Shown piece after piece: positions 1-6,633 of a stretch of 9,170 nucleotides of DNA. The notes beneath the pieces were generated by a model. It ran no database searches, was not told the DNA's origin, and saw only the letters and a program-made list of their open reading frames with translations. This stretch comes from CAYYFV01 sp965660075 (GTDB taxonomy: Bacteria; Patescibacteriota; Gracilibacteria; UBA1369; GCA-2718715), in the NCBI GenBank assembly GCA_965660075.1, contig CBFHYO010000064.1:1-9170 (forward strand), written 5' to 3'. Position numbers and translations under genes: made by a program. How positions within the stretch are numbered: the first letter of the stretch is position 1; each line of letters opens with the position of its first letter.

Positions 1-240
1 AAAATCAAACCTGGATGAATCTTCAAATGGATTCTCATTGTTAAAGAGTCTTTCTTTTCTTACTTGTTTTGTTAAATCCGAAATTTGTTGAGCCAATAAT
101 GCTTGGCTCTCTGTGGTTTGAGTGTCTATTTGGGATTTTAAATCTATAGCCTCTCTAAGATCTACTAATGATTGTCTTGCGTTTTGAGAACTAGCAGCTG
201 GCGACGGACTAGGTTGACTAGTAGGAGATGATCCTGTCAT
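1..240 (-). CDS. Unknown Ser/Pro-rich protein, N-terminal 80 residues (partial)
   Basis: This is an open minus-strand frame starting with ATG at 240 and running off the left edge after 80 codons without a stop. I do not recognise the family. Residues 1-20 are low complexity, rich in Ser, Pro, Thr and Gln (MTGSSPTSQPSPSPAASS), which looks like a flexible tail. Residues 22-62 are charged and Gln-rich with leucine spacing that suggests a long helix, possibly a coiled coil. The visible part has no signal peptide or membrane segment. The start is supported by a consensus promoter at 265-293, which would give a leader of about 17 bases with no Shine-Dalgarno sequence. The gene lies 55 bp downstream of the elp3 stop on the same strand. 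The coding call is good; the function cannot be told. Confidence 0.7.
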   Translation of the reverse strand, partial: MTGSSPTSQPSPSPAASSQNARQSLVDLREAIDLKSQIDTQTTESQALLAQQISDLTKQVRKERLFNNENPFEDSSRFDF

Positions 241-264
241 TTGGGTGGGGGTTATTTTACAATT

Positions 265-293
265 ATTATAGCAGAAACCCCTAGTTGTGACAA
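265..293 (-). promoter_or_regulatory. Sigma70-type promoter for the left-edge gene
   Basis: On the minus strand, TTGTCA (288-293) and TATAAT (265-270) are separated by exactly 17 bp. The -35 box begins just 3' of the elp3 stop codon. The expected transcript start near 258 leaves a leader of roughly 17 bases before the ATG at 240. The hexamers and spacing are identical to those of the methyltransferase promoter at 1977-2005. It implies that the left-edge gene is transcribed independently of elp3, although readthrough from elp3 is also possible because no terminator is visible between them. Confidence 0.65.
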
Positions 294-295
294 GA

Positions 296-1942
296 CTATA
301 ATTCTTTTACCATATAAGTCCCCTGTTTTTGGTAACCTAATTTCTCGTAGTATTGTCTGGTGCCGATGGCCGAGATTACTGCGACTTTATTATATCCTAA
401 TGATTTTGCTTTGTCTTCTGCAAAGTTCATTAATTGTGTGCCAATACCAACATGTTGAGAAGTTGATGTTTGCTTGCGTTTTAAACCTTGCGTTTTGCCA
501 TACACGTGTAGTTCACGTATTAGTGCACAATCTTTAATTTCCTCTATAAAGATATCTTCTTGATTGTCTACAGTTCTTAGTCTAACTAGTCCAATCAGTT
601 TATCTAAATTTGGTTCGTATGCTTGGATAAAGTATTCAGTTCCTTGATTCGATCTATATTCATCTGCTTTGAGTCGCACGTTTTCTAACTCGAATTTTTC
701 ATCTTTAATTTCTCGGCACCGCACACATTTGCATTGTATCTTGTGATCTTTTAATAGTTGTCTCATATTGAGCGTTTTGGATCCTTTAAGAACTAAGTCA
801 GATGGAAAATCTCTGAGGATTCTAATAATCCTACAATACTCAGGAACAATCGACTTTGTTTTTGCTAGCAATTCAAACAACTGCTTATCTGAATAGGCTT
901 TGAACAAAGACGGATCTTTCTCGACCATGGTTGCAAGTTCTGTAAAAGGAACAACCATACATGGGTAAATTTTAATATAATCTGGATTTAGTATGTCTTT
1001 TTCGAATGTATCGCTGATACTTTGCAAATCAGATTCTAGTGTGGAAGTTGGTAGATTTGGCATTAAATGGTGACAAATTTTCAGACCACTATCTCGACAT
1101 AATTTTGTGGCAGCTACTGATTGCTCCAGGTTGTGTCCCCTTTTATTAAATTCATTTACTTTATCGTCTGTTGTTTGGACCCCAAGTTCGATACCGGTAA
1201 CTCCAAACCTTCTTAGTTTGTGAATTTCTTTTTTAGTAATCCAGTCTGGCCGTGTCTCAACCCACAACCCCACACATCTACTAGTTGCTGTTTCGTTTTC
1301 TAATATAAGATCTTCTAATTTTAATTCTTTAATTTTTTTATTTGCTGTTTCTAGGTCTTCTATATCTCCAGCCCCCTGATTTAGAGCGTAGTATATGGAT
1401 TTTATAAAATGTTCTTGATAATCATCTAAATAAGAACTCCATGTACCACCTGCTGTTCTTATGTCTATTTTAGAAATATCATGTCCTTGAGTTTTTAACC
1501 CATTTAACCTCGCCTTTACCTGTGTATATGCATCAAAGTCGTTTCGAACTGCTCTAAGCATTGCTGGCTGATTCGAAAAGTAGCTCTTTGGCATGCCGGG
1601 TTGCGTTGGACAAAATATACATTGTCCTGGACAACCAAAAGCTTTCAGCATAACTGTAATATTGGCAATTCCGCTTAGGGTTCGTACACGTCTTTTCATT
1701 ATAAAATTCAAAACGGTTTCGTTTGGCTCTATAGCTTGTTGATCAACCAACTGATTGTATGCTGCAACTAACTCAATATTTCTTGGTGGAGTTAGCTTGT
1801 GTTTTTTAGTTAACTTATTACGTAATTTTTCTAGAGTTCTTTTATCTAACATTTCAGCTCCAGCCATTTCTATAAATTCATAGATGGCGAGTATAACTTC
1901 TTTACATAATAAACTGTAATCTTTGCGAACTTCGTAATTCAT
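296..1942 (-). CDS. elp3: Elp3-type tRNA wobble-uridine-34 radical SAM / acetyltransferase
   Basis: This 548-residue protein has the full Elp3 architecture. Elp3 uses a 5'-deoxyadenosyl radical and acetyl-CoA to put a carboxymethyl group on C5 of tRNA U34. The radical-SAM core (about 90-395) has the 4Fe-4S cysteines C104, C108 and C111 in CX3CX2C spacing. It also has the Elp3 signatures GGTW (166-169), WVETRPDWIT (227-236), ELGVQ (252-256), NKRGH (266-270) and MPNLP (294-298). A cysteine cluster, CKCVRC (404-409), matches the family's zinc-binding linker. The C-terminal GNAT domain (about 435-548) has RELHVYG (476-482), the acetyl-CoA loop QHVGIG (496-501) and GTRQYYEKLGY (527-537). The first ATG is used; M26 and M31 are alternative starts, and no Shine-Dalgarno sequence is seen. 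Family assignment is firm. Activity (cm5U or a related product) is inferred from archaeal, eukaryotic and Dehalococcoides Elp3. Confidence 0.95.
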   Translation of the reverse strand: MNYEVRKDYSLLCKEVILAIYEFIEMAGAEMLDKRTLEKLRNKLTKKHKLTPPRNIELVAAYNQLVDQQAIEPNETVLNFIMKRRVRTLSGIANITVMLKAFGCPGQCIFCPTQPGMPKSYFSNQPAMLRAVRNDFDAYTQVKARLNGLKTQGHDISKIDIRTAGGTWSSYLDDYQEHFIKSIYYALNQGAGDIEDLETANKKIKELKLEDLILENETATSRCVGLWVETRPDWITKKEIHKLRRFGVTGIELGVQTTDDKVNEFNKRGHNLEQSVAATKLCRDSGLKICHHLMPNLPTSTLESDLQSISDTFEKDILNPDYIKIYPCMVVPFTELATMVEKDPSLFKAYSDKQLFELLAKTKSIVPEYCRIIRILRDFPSDLVLKGSKTLNMRQLLKDHKIQCKCVRCREIKDEKFELENVRLKADEYRSNQGTEYFIQAYEPNLDKLIGLVRLRTVDNQEDIFIEEIKDCALIRELHVYGKTQGLKRKQTSTSQHVGIGTQLMNFAEDKAKSLGYNKVAVISAIGTRQYYEKLGYQKQGTYMVKEL

Positions 1943-1954
1943 AGTTTTTTGTCT

Positions 1955-1983
1955 ATTTTGGCTTATCTAAACTTGATTGTCAA
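1955..1983 (-). promoter_or_regulatory. Probable elp3 promoter
   Basis: On the minus strand a perfect TTGACA (1978-1983) is followed after 17 bp by CAAAAT (1955-1960), a weaker 4-of-6 match to the -10 consensus. The predicted transcript start is near 1948, leaving only about six bases before the elp3 ATG, so the message would be almost leaderless. The -35 hexamer occupies nearly the same bases as the -35 of the divergent methyltransferase promoter (1977-1982), so two polymerases could not easily bind at once. Confidence 0.45.
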
Positions 1984-2005
1984 ATTTAGATTTAGTGTTT
2001 ATAAT
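1977..2005 (+). promoter_or_regulatory. Sigma70-type promoter for the methyltransferase-glycosyltransferase operon
   Basis: TTGTCA (1977-1982) and TATAAT (2000-2005) are exactly 17 bp apart, the same elements as at 265-293. The predicted start near 2012 gives a leader of about 14 bases to the ATG at 2026, with no Shine-Dalgarno sequence. A second TATAAT lies at 2013-2018 without a good -35. If it were used, transcription would begin at about the A of the ATG and give a leaderless message. Confidence 0.7.
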
Positions 2006-2025
2006 AGCTGCATATAATATTTTGT

Positions 2026-2727
2026 ATGCTAAATAAAAATGAGCATAAGGTTTTATTTTCTAAGGTTGATAAATCTTATAACTCTATAGCTTCTAAGTTC
2101 TCAGCCTCTCGAAACAAACCATGGATCGAATTTGATTTATATAAAAACTTTGTATCTGCTGGTGCTTCTGTTTTAGATATTGGTTGTGGGAATGCCCGTT
2201 TATTATTACATTTAGATGATCTGAATATTAAATATACAGGACTCGATATTTCCTCTCAAATGCTAGAGATGGCAAAAGAAAACGTACAATCCACACAGTC
2301 AGACAAGAGATTTGTAAACTCTAATATACTAGATGCTAACTTTGATAAGGATAGTTTTGATAATATTTTCGCTGTAGCAAGTTTCCATCATTTACATGGG
2401 TTTTACAATAGACTTTTGTTTTTAAGAAAACTCTTTTATTGGTCTAAGCCCAACTCTACTGCTTGTGTATCGGTTTGGAATTTATGGCAAAGAAAATACT
2501 TATCTAACTTTGTTGCTGCTTTTTTTGCTCACTTTTGGCGCTTTAATGATTTAAATATAAAGTTCGGTAAGACTCCCAGATTTTATCATGCATTTACTGT
2601 TACTGGTCTTAGATTTTTAATGTTCTTGTCTCCTTATAAAAGCTATAAACTTGTATTTGTTGATAAAAAGGGTTATAAGACCAATAAGAAAAATAGCCAT
2701 AATATCATTATGGTTCTTAACAAATAA
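2026..2727 (+). CDS. Trm9/ALKBH8-like class I SAM-dependent methyltransferase
   Basis: This 233-residue protein has a class I (Rossmann) methyltransferase fold. SAM-binding motif I is VLDIGCGNARLL (49-60) and the acidic residue after strand 2 is D74 in GLDIS. Four features match the tRNA wobble-uridine methyltransferases Trm9 and ALKBH8: an N-terminal SYNSIASKFSASRNKPW (17-33), like their YxxIAxxFSxTRxKPW; FHHLH (120-124); SVWNLWQ (149-155), like their VWAxEQ; and RFYHAF (185-190), like RYYHxF. Trm9 converts cm5U34, the Elp3 product, to the methyl ester mcm5U34. The gene is head-to-head with elp3, which strengthens that reading. The cautions are that Trm9-like methyltransferases are a broad group and that Trm9 needs the small partner Trm112, not visible here. 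The wecG-like gene starts 2 bp after the stop, so the two are co-transcribed and probably coupled. The methyltransferase call is firm; the tRNA substrate is inferred. Confidence 0.85.
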   Translation: MLNKNEHKVLFSKVDKSYNSIASKFSASRNKPWIEFDLYKNFVSAGASVLDIGCGNARLLLHLDDLNIKYTGLDISSQMLEMAKENVQSTQSDKRFVNSNILDANFDKDSFDNIFAVASFHHLHGFYNRLLFLRKLFYWSKPNSTACVSVWNLWQRKYLSNFVAAFFAHFWRFNDLNIKFGKTPRFYHAFTVTGLRFLMFLSPYKSYKLVFVDKKGYKTNKKNSHNIIMVLNK

Positions 2728-2729
2728 CA

Positions 2730-3509
2730 ATGTGTAACTTTTTAAACTTTCATAAAGCCAAGATCTTTGCTGAAGATTTCTCAAGTTTACTTGGATTGAT
2801 AGATAGCAGAATAGACTCAACTCATATTCAGTTTACGACTTTTATTGCAACTCCTAATCCCGAGATGTATGTTGATTGCTTGTTTGATTCTCAGTTTAGA
2901 TCTATATTACAAAACAATTCGTTTAATATTATTGATGGTTTTGGTTTACACCTTGGACTCCGACTTTTTGGACTCAAGCACAACCGAATAACTGGAACAG
3001 ACTTGGTTGCAGAAATTTTTTCAGATCCTAAGTACACAGTTTATATTCTTGGTGGGTTGCAAGGAAATATAAAGAAAATTAAACAAAAATATCCAAATTT
3101 AAAAATTGTTGGCCACTATGATGGAATTGTTTCAATCGAGTCGGATTCTAAACTAGCCTCTGAAATTAATAATCTCAAACCAGATATTTTACTGGTTGCT
3201 CTGGGTGCTCCTAAGCAGGAAAAGTGGATAGCTAAAAATATACAATACTTACAGAATGTAAAAATCGCTATTGGTATAGGGGGTGCCATTGATTACACCT
3301 CTGGTAGTGTACAGCGCGCTCCAGTGTTTGTTAGAACAATGGGCTTGGAGTGGTTTTTTCGTTTAATAAAACAGCCCGAAAGATACAAACGTATTATTAA
3401 AGCTGTTATTGTATTTCCTGTTTTATTTCTGATGATAGAAAGCAGCTTATTTGTCTTTAGACACATTAAGCATTACTACACCAAGTGCAAGAAGGCCTGC
3501 CGTCTCTAA
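2730..3509 (+). CDS. WecG/TagA/CpsF family glycosyltransferase (GT26)
   Basis: This 259-residue enzyme belongs to the family that transfers an N-acetylmannosamine-type sugar from UDP-sugar to an undecaprenyl-linked acceptor at the inner membrane face, in teichoic acid, capsule or exopolysaccharide assembly. The family motifs occur in order: ATPNPE (40-45), DGFGL (69-73; D69 sits where the catalytic Asp of TagA lies), RITGTDL (86-92), LGG (107-109), DILLVALGAPKQEKW (152-166), GIGGAIDYTSG (182-192) and RAPVFVRTMGLEWFFRL (196-212). The tail from 222 is hydrophobic then basic, which suits membrane contact, as described for the TagA tail. The ATG follows the methyltransferase stop by 2 bp, which suggests translational coupling. 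The last 63 bases overlap the 3' end of rsmE on the other strand. The sugar and acceptor cannot be told, and no other glycan genes are in view. Confidence 0.92.
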   Translation: MCNFLNFHKAKIFAEDFSSLLGLIDSRIDSTHIQFTTFIATPNPEMYVDCLFDSQFRSILQNNSFNIIDGFGLHLGLRLFGLKHNRITGTDLVAEIFSDPKYTVYILGGLQGNIKKIKQKYPNLKIVGHYDGIVSIESDSKLASEINNLKPDILLVALGAPKQEKWIAKNIQYLQNVKIAIGIGGAIDYTSGSVQRAPVFVRTMGLEWFFRLIKQPERYKRIIKAVIVFPVLFLMIESSLFVFRHIKHYYTKCKKACRL

Positions 3510-4148
3510 TCTTAAAATCTTTTTGCCAAGGCTGATAAAATGAGCTTTGTTGTTTTGTGCTATCTGATTCACATCTGATTCAGAAAGTCCGCCTTCTGGT
3601 CCTATTAGTATATTGGCTGATTCGAATTTATCTATATCTGTAATTAGCTTATTATCTTGCCTACAAACACAAACATATAGGTTTTGATCTTTTATATCGC
3701 CTATCTTTTGTAAATCGTGTAAAACAGGTAGTTGTTTGCTTTCGGACTGACTAGCAGCAGATTTGATTATCTGCTCTAATCTATCCAATTTACCTACTGA
3801 TTGAACCTGGCTATACTCTGTATTTAACGGGTAAAAATTCGTTACTCCAAGTTCGGTGCCCATTTTTAAAATCAGTTCTAATTTAGGCAGCTTGTTTGGC
3901 ATTCCAAAATAGAGATTTAAATCTATATTTGATTCTTGGCTTTCTACTGCTGTTGTGAGTATCTCTATACCCTTTTTATGACAACTGGTGAGTGTAGACT
4001 CACTATACTTACCATATCCATCCAAAAGGAGTACTTGCTGGTCTTTTTTAAAACGTAAGACATTAACAATGTAGTTAATGTCTTTTTTATCATCTATTTT
4101 GATTGTGCTGTTTGGTCTAAGGTCGCAGTCTATAAATAAATATTTCAC
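3447..4148 (-). CDS. rsmE: 16S rRNA m3U1498 methyltransferase RsmE
   Basis: RsmE methylates N3 of U1498 in helix 44 of 16S rRNA, near the decoding site, late in 30S assembly. The 233-residue length is usual. An N-terminal PUA-like domain has NVLRFKKDQQVLLLDG (29-44). The SPOUT (trefoil-knot) SAM domain has KLELILKMGTELGV (89-102), TEYS (110-113), AASQS (131-135), IGPEGGLSESD (182-192) and LGKKILRLETAGLLAL (207-222), the usual knot signatures. The start is GTG at 4148, and its G is also the last base of the upstream gene's TAG stop (TAGTG), so translation is coupled by stop-start overlap. The conserved LETA end of the knot lies within the 63 bp that run antisense to the glycosyltransferase tail. 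Transcription probably starts at the promoter at 4462-4490. Confidence 0.95.
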   Translation of the reverse strand: MKYLFIDCDLRPNSTIKIDDKKDINYIVNVLRFKKDQQVLLLDGYGKYSESTLTSCHKKGIEILTTAVESQESNIDLNLYFGMPNKLPKLELILKMGTELGVTNFYPLNTEYSQVQSVGKLDRLEQIIKSAASQSESKQLPVLHDLQKIGDIKDQNLYVCVCRQDNKLITDIDKFESANILIGPEGGLSESDVNQIAQNNKAHFISLGKKILRLETAGLLALGVVMLNVSKDK

Positions 4149-4438
4149 TATTCTTCTAGTTTATTATTTTGCTTAGCCTTTTTCATATAATCCTTTATGG
4201 ATTTTTCTATAATTGGACTTAGTTTAGATACTACTCCAAGAACCATGTCGATTGGTCCAGTAATTAGTGAGTGTACTCTATTTGTTATATCGCTTGTAGA
4301 ATTTGTAATTTTACTGATATCTTTTAGGATTTTATACACCTGTCTAAGAACCATGCTTAAATAAAATAAACTCAAAACCCCACCTACATACAGTAAAGAT
4401 TGAAATATTTGTTCTAATGAATATGTTGTTTCTAACAT
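4148..4438 (-). CDS. Small single-pass membrane protein of unknown function
   Basis: This 96-residue protein is one I cannot assign to a characterised family. One hydrophobic segment at about residues 12-33 (LLYVGGVLSLFYLSMVLRQV) should cross the membrane. The following helix (34-66) has spaced hydrophobics and several Ile/Thr/Ser, resembling the short DUF948-like membrane-stalk proteins. A second, weakly hydrophobic amphipathic stretch covers 59-78. The tail is Lys-rich (KKAKQNNKLEE). No cleavable signal peptide is apparent. It overlaps the rsmE start by one base, so the two form a coupled pair. A promoter lies immediately upstream, partly in the end of gatB. Coding is supported by the coupling and by the promoter. 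The function is unknown. Confidence 0.75.
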   Translation of the reverse strand: MLETTYSLEQIFQSLLYVGGVLSLFYLSMVLRQVYKILKDISKITNSTSDITNRVHSLITGPIDMVLGVVSKLSPIIEKSIKDYMKKAKQNNKLEE

Positions 4439-4461
4439 GGTTTAAAAAGTTAATTCTCTTA

Positions 4462-4490
4462 ATTATATCACAAAAAGCTTAATTGCTCAA
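4462..4490 (-). promoter_or_regulatory. Extended -10 promoter for the small membrane protein and rsmE
   Basis: On the minus strand, TTGAGC (4485-4490) lies 17 bp before TATAAT (4462-4467), and the -10 carries the TGn extension (TGATATAAT). The -35 box is inside the last gatB codons. The expected start near 4455 leaves a leader of about 16 bases without a Shine-Dalgarno sequence. It would let the small gene and rsmE be expressed independently of gatB. Confidence 0.6.
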
Positions 4491-5909
4491 CAACTCGTTG
4501 AGTTTTTTAGATATCATAGCTGGATTTAGCTGCCCTTTCGATTCTTTCATACAAAATCCAACCAAAGCACCAATAGCTTTATTATTTCCTGAACGAACAT
4601 CGTCTGCTGCTTTAGCATTTTCTTCGATAGCTTTTTGACACACTTGCTCTAGCAAACCTAAATCGACAACCTGTTTAAGATTATGTTTTTCAACTAAATG
4701 TTCTATAGATTCACCTGTTTGGAATGCTAAATCCATCAACTTACCTTTTGCTGTATTAAAACTAATTGTTTCATCTGCAATAAGTTTGACCATTGTTCCA
4801 AGGTGTGTAGATGTTACTTTTGACTCTGTAATGTCTAGATTTTCATCAGCTAGTTTTTTTAATAACACTGTGGTAAGGAGTGAACATGTTTTTTTTGGAT
4901 CGTTACTAATTGCAACTGCTTGTTCGAAAAACGTCGCCATTTCTAGAGTGTTAGAGAGTGTAAAAACTTCGTCTTCGCTTATGCCATACTCTCGGTATTT
5001 TTTTCGCTTATTAATTGCTAACTCTGGTAGCTGAGCTTTTATTTCGGCTACTAGTTTTTGATCATGAGTTAGTGGTGGAATGTCTGGCTCTGGAAAATAT
5101 CTATAATCGTTTGCTGATTCTTTTGATCTTTGCGATGTTGTTACTTGTTTAGCATCGTCGAAACCACGAGTTTCTTGGAAAATCTCTTCACCATTGTCTA
5201 AGGCTTTTGTTTGTCTTTTGATTTCGTATGCTAGGGCTTTTTCCATACTTGTAAATGAGTTTAGGTTTTTAACCTCAACTTTGGTTCCTAACTCTTTCTG
5301 ACCTTTTGGCTTTAAAGATACGTTAACATCAAAACGCATCATTCCTTTTTCCATATCTGCATCGCTTGCACCGCAATATCGCATAATTCTTTGAATCTCT
5401 CGTGCGTATTGAGAGGCTTCTTCTACAGAAGTAATATCTGGTTCTGATACAATTTCCATTAGTGGTGTATCGCATCTATTGTGATCGACCAAACTTCCAG
5501 AAGCTACATGTGTTAATTTACCAGCATCGCCTTCTAAGTGCATATGATGAATGCGAATAGTTTTATTACCATTAGAAGTTTCTATCTCAACTCCACCTGT
5601 GAGTGCAATCGGTCTGTATTGTTGTGTGATTTGATAACCCTTAGGACTATCTGGATAGAAATAGTTTTTACGATCGAAAACTGAGGTGTTTGCAATCTCA
5701 CATCCTAGTGCTAGGCCTGCTTTAATACCCTTCTCAATTGCTGCTTGATTTACCATTGGTAATTGTCCTGGAAACCCCATGCAAATTGGACATGTATTTG
5801 TATTTGGTTCGGCATTCTCTGAATCGTTCGAACAACCGCAAAAAAGTTTTGTTTTAGTATTCATTTGGCAGTGAATTTCTAAACCCACTACAACATCGTA
5901 TTTTTCCAT
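4479..5909 (-). CDS. gatB: Asp-tRNA(Asn)/Glu-tRNA(Gln) amidotransferase subunit B
   Basis: GatB is the kinase/tRNA-binding subunit of GatCAB. It phosphorylates mischarged Glu-tRNA(Gln) or Asp-tRNA(Asn), and ammonia from GatA completes amidation. The 476 residues are a normal length. The start is typical (VVGLEIHCQ, 7-15). The four zinc cysteines are present as C24, C26, C40 and C43 (CGC then CPIC). Other family blocks are DRKNYFYPDSPKGYQITQ (79-96), HLEGDAGK (124-131), MEIVSEPDI (151-159) and the RFDVNVS segment (192-198). The YqeY-like tRNA-binding tail occupies about 330-476 and includes KAIGALVGFCMK. GatA and GatC are not in the window, so the complex is encoded at separate loci here. The upstream 60 bp are AT-only in large part, and I could not pick out a convincing promoter or Shine-Dalgarno sequence. 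It may be read through from the PH-domain gene. Confidence 0.97.
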   Translation of the reverse strand: MEKYDVVVGLEIHCQMNTKTKLFCGCSNDSENAEPNTNTCPICMGFPGQLPMVNQAAIEKGIKAGLALGCEIANTSVFDRKNYFYPDSPKGYQITQQYRPIALTGGVEIETSNGNKTIRIHHMHLEGDAGKLTHVASGSLVDHNRCDTPLMEIVSEPDITSVEEASQYAREIQRIMRYCGASDADMEKGMMRFDVNVSLKPKGQKELGTKVEVKNLNSFTSMEKALAYEIKRQTKALDNGEEIFQETRGFDDAKQVTTSQRSKESANDYRYFPEPDIPPLTHDQKLVAEIKAQLPELAINKRKKYREYGISEDEVFTLSNTLEMATFFEQAVAISNDPKKTCSLLTTVLLKKLADENLDITESKVTSTHLGTMVKLIADETISFNTAKGKLMDLAFQTGESIEHLVEKHNLKQVVDLGLLEQVCQKAIEENAKAADDVRSGNNKAIGALVGFCMKESKGQLNPAMISKKLNELLSN

Positions 5910-5969
5910 TTTAGTTTATTTATCTGCTATATATATTTAATAAAAATTTTCTTGATTGCACAAGTGTAT

Positions 5970-6563
5970 TTACTCTATATCATCTATTAATGTGACTCCT
6001 GTCTCGTTTATATGTCTTTGTAGCATTTTAGTAATCATCCCTTTCAAACTTTCATGCTCTTTATGTAAATGTGTTTTAGCGAACTTTTCCTGGTACTCCA
6101 TTAGAATATGTGAAGCTTTTTTTGGATGATAAATCCCATGAATCTCTCTTGAGTTTCCAGATAATTTTACAATAGTTATTGTACCAATATTGTTTAAGGT
6201 GTTAAAAACTCCAGAAATCTCGAACGAAAATGTTTCTATCTGACTATAATCAAATCGCTCTGATAACATTCTAAACATTCCATCCCATTCAATGTTTATA
6301 ATATTCATGTCTGTAATAAGTAATGCGTTATAGTACCATGTGTATATTTTGGTAGTTAAACGCAAAACGCCAACCAGTATGATTGTTAGCCAAACAAATG
6401 AAAGATTCGAAAATGCAATAAATCCAAATATTGGACCGCATATTAGAATTAAAAAATTTAGTATAAACGGTTTTAGTATAGAATCCATGTGATGATGAAT
6501 AACCTCATGTAAAACTTCATCTTCCTCTAGATACTTACGAAATAAAAATCTATTTAGTCTCAT
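5970..6563 (-). CDS. Membrane-anchored bacterial PH-domain protein (YdbS/bPH2-like)
   Basis: This 197-residue protein has two adjacent membrane segments (about 31-50 and 55-74), followed by a bacterial pleckstrin-homology-like domain (about 78-160). The domain shows the usual pattern: YYNALLITDMNII (77-89), EWDGMF (92-97), a YSQIE turn (106-110) and NTLNNIGTITI (121-131). A charged tail (165-197) ends in acidic residues. The PH domain should sit on the cytoplasmic face. Proteins of this type are common in bacteria, and their ligand and role are mostly unknown. The gene is divergent from lepB with 70 bp between starts, and precedes gatB on the same strand with a 60-bp gap. The ATG is the first in frame and has no Shine-Dalgarno sequence. 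Fold confidence is good; the function is not known. Confidence 0.8.
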   Translation of the reverse strand: MRLNRFLFRKYLEEDEVLHEVIHHHMDSILKPFILNFLILICGPIFGFIAFSNLSFVWLTIILVGVLRLTTKIYTWYYNALLITDMNIINIEWDGMFRMLSERFDYSQIETFSFEISGVFNTLNNIGTITIVKLSGNSREIHGIYHPKKASHILMEYQEKFAKTHLHKEHESLKGMITKMLQRHINETGVTLIDDIE

Positions 6564-6571
6564 AAAAATAA

Positions 6572-6600
6572 TTGTAATTTACTATCTGCTTAGGTACATT
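6572..6600 (+). promoter_or_regulatory. Possible lepB promoter
   Basis: TTGTAA (6572-6577) and TACATT (6595-6600) are 17 bp apart. Each matches four of six consensus bases. The start would be near 6607, leaving a leader of about 27 bases before the TTG codon of lepB. A better -10 sequence, TATACT at 6625-6630, lies too close to the start codon to serve it and has no -35 partner. Confidence 0.3.
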
Positions 6601-6633
6601 TTAAAGTGTTTTTTACAACTTTAATATACTATT

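Noticed and set aside
241..537. 98-codon plus-strand open frame
   Set aside because: It lies mostly antisense to the conserved GNAT domain of elp3, has no family features, and is explained as a shadow of that gene.
2617..2820. 67-codon minus-strand open frame
   Set aside because: Antisense to the methyltransferase end and glycosyltransferase start, both well supported; no recognisable protein features.
4786..5034. 82-codon plus-strand open frame
   Set aside because: Entirely antisense to the conserved gatB; composition looks like a reversed coding shadow.
5910..5969. Promoter for gatB in the AT-rich gap (TTGTGC with TTAAAT at 17 bp, or TATATA)
   Set aside because: The hexamers match poorly (three and four of six) and the gap is so AT-rich that such matches are expected. 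gatB may be read through from the gene upstream.
6625..6630. TATACT as the lepB -10 box
   Set aside because: It would place the transcript start inside or after the TTG start codon and has no -35 at 16-18 bp. A weaker pair at 6572-6600 fits the gene better.
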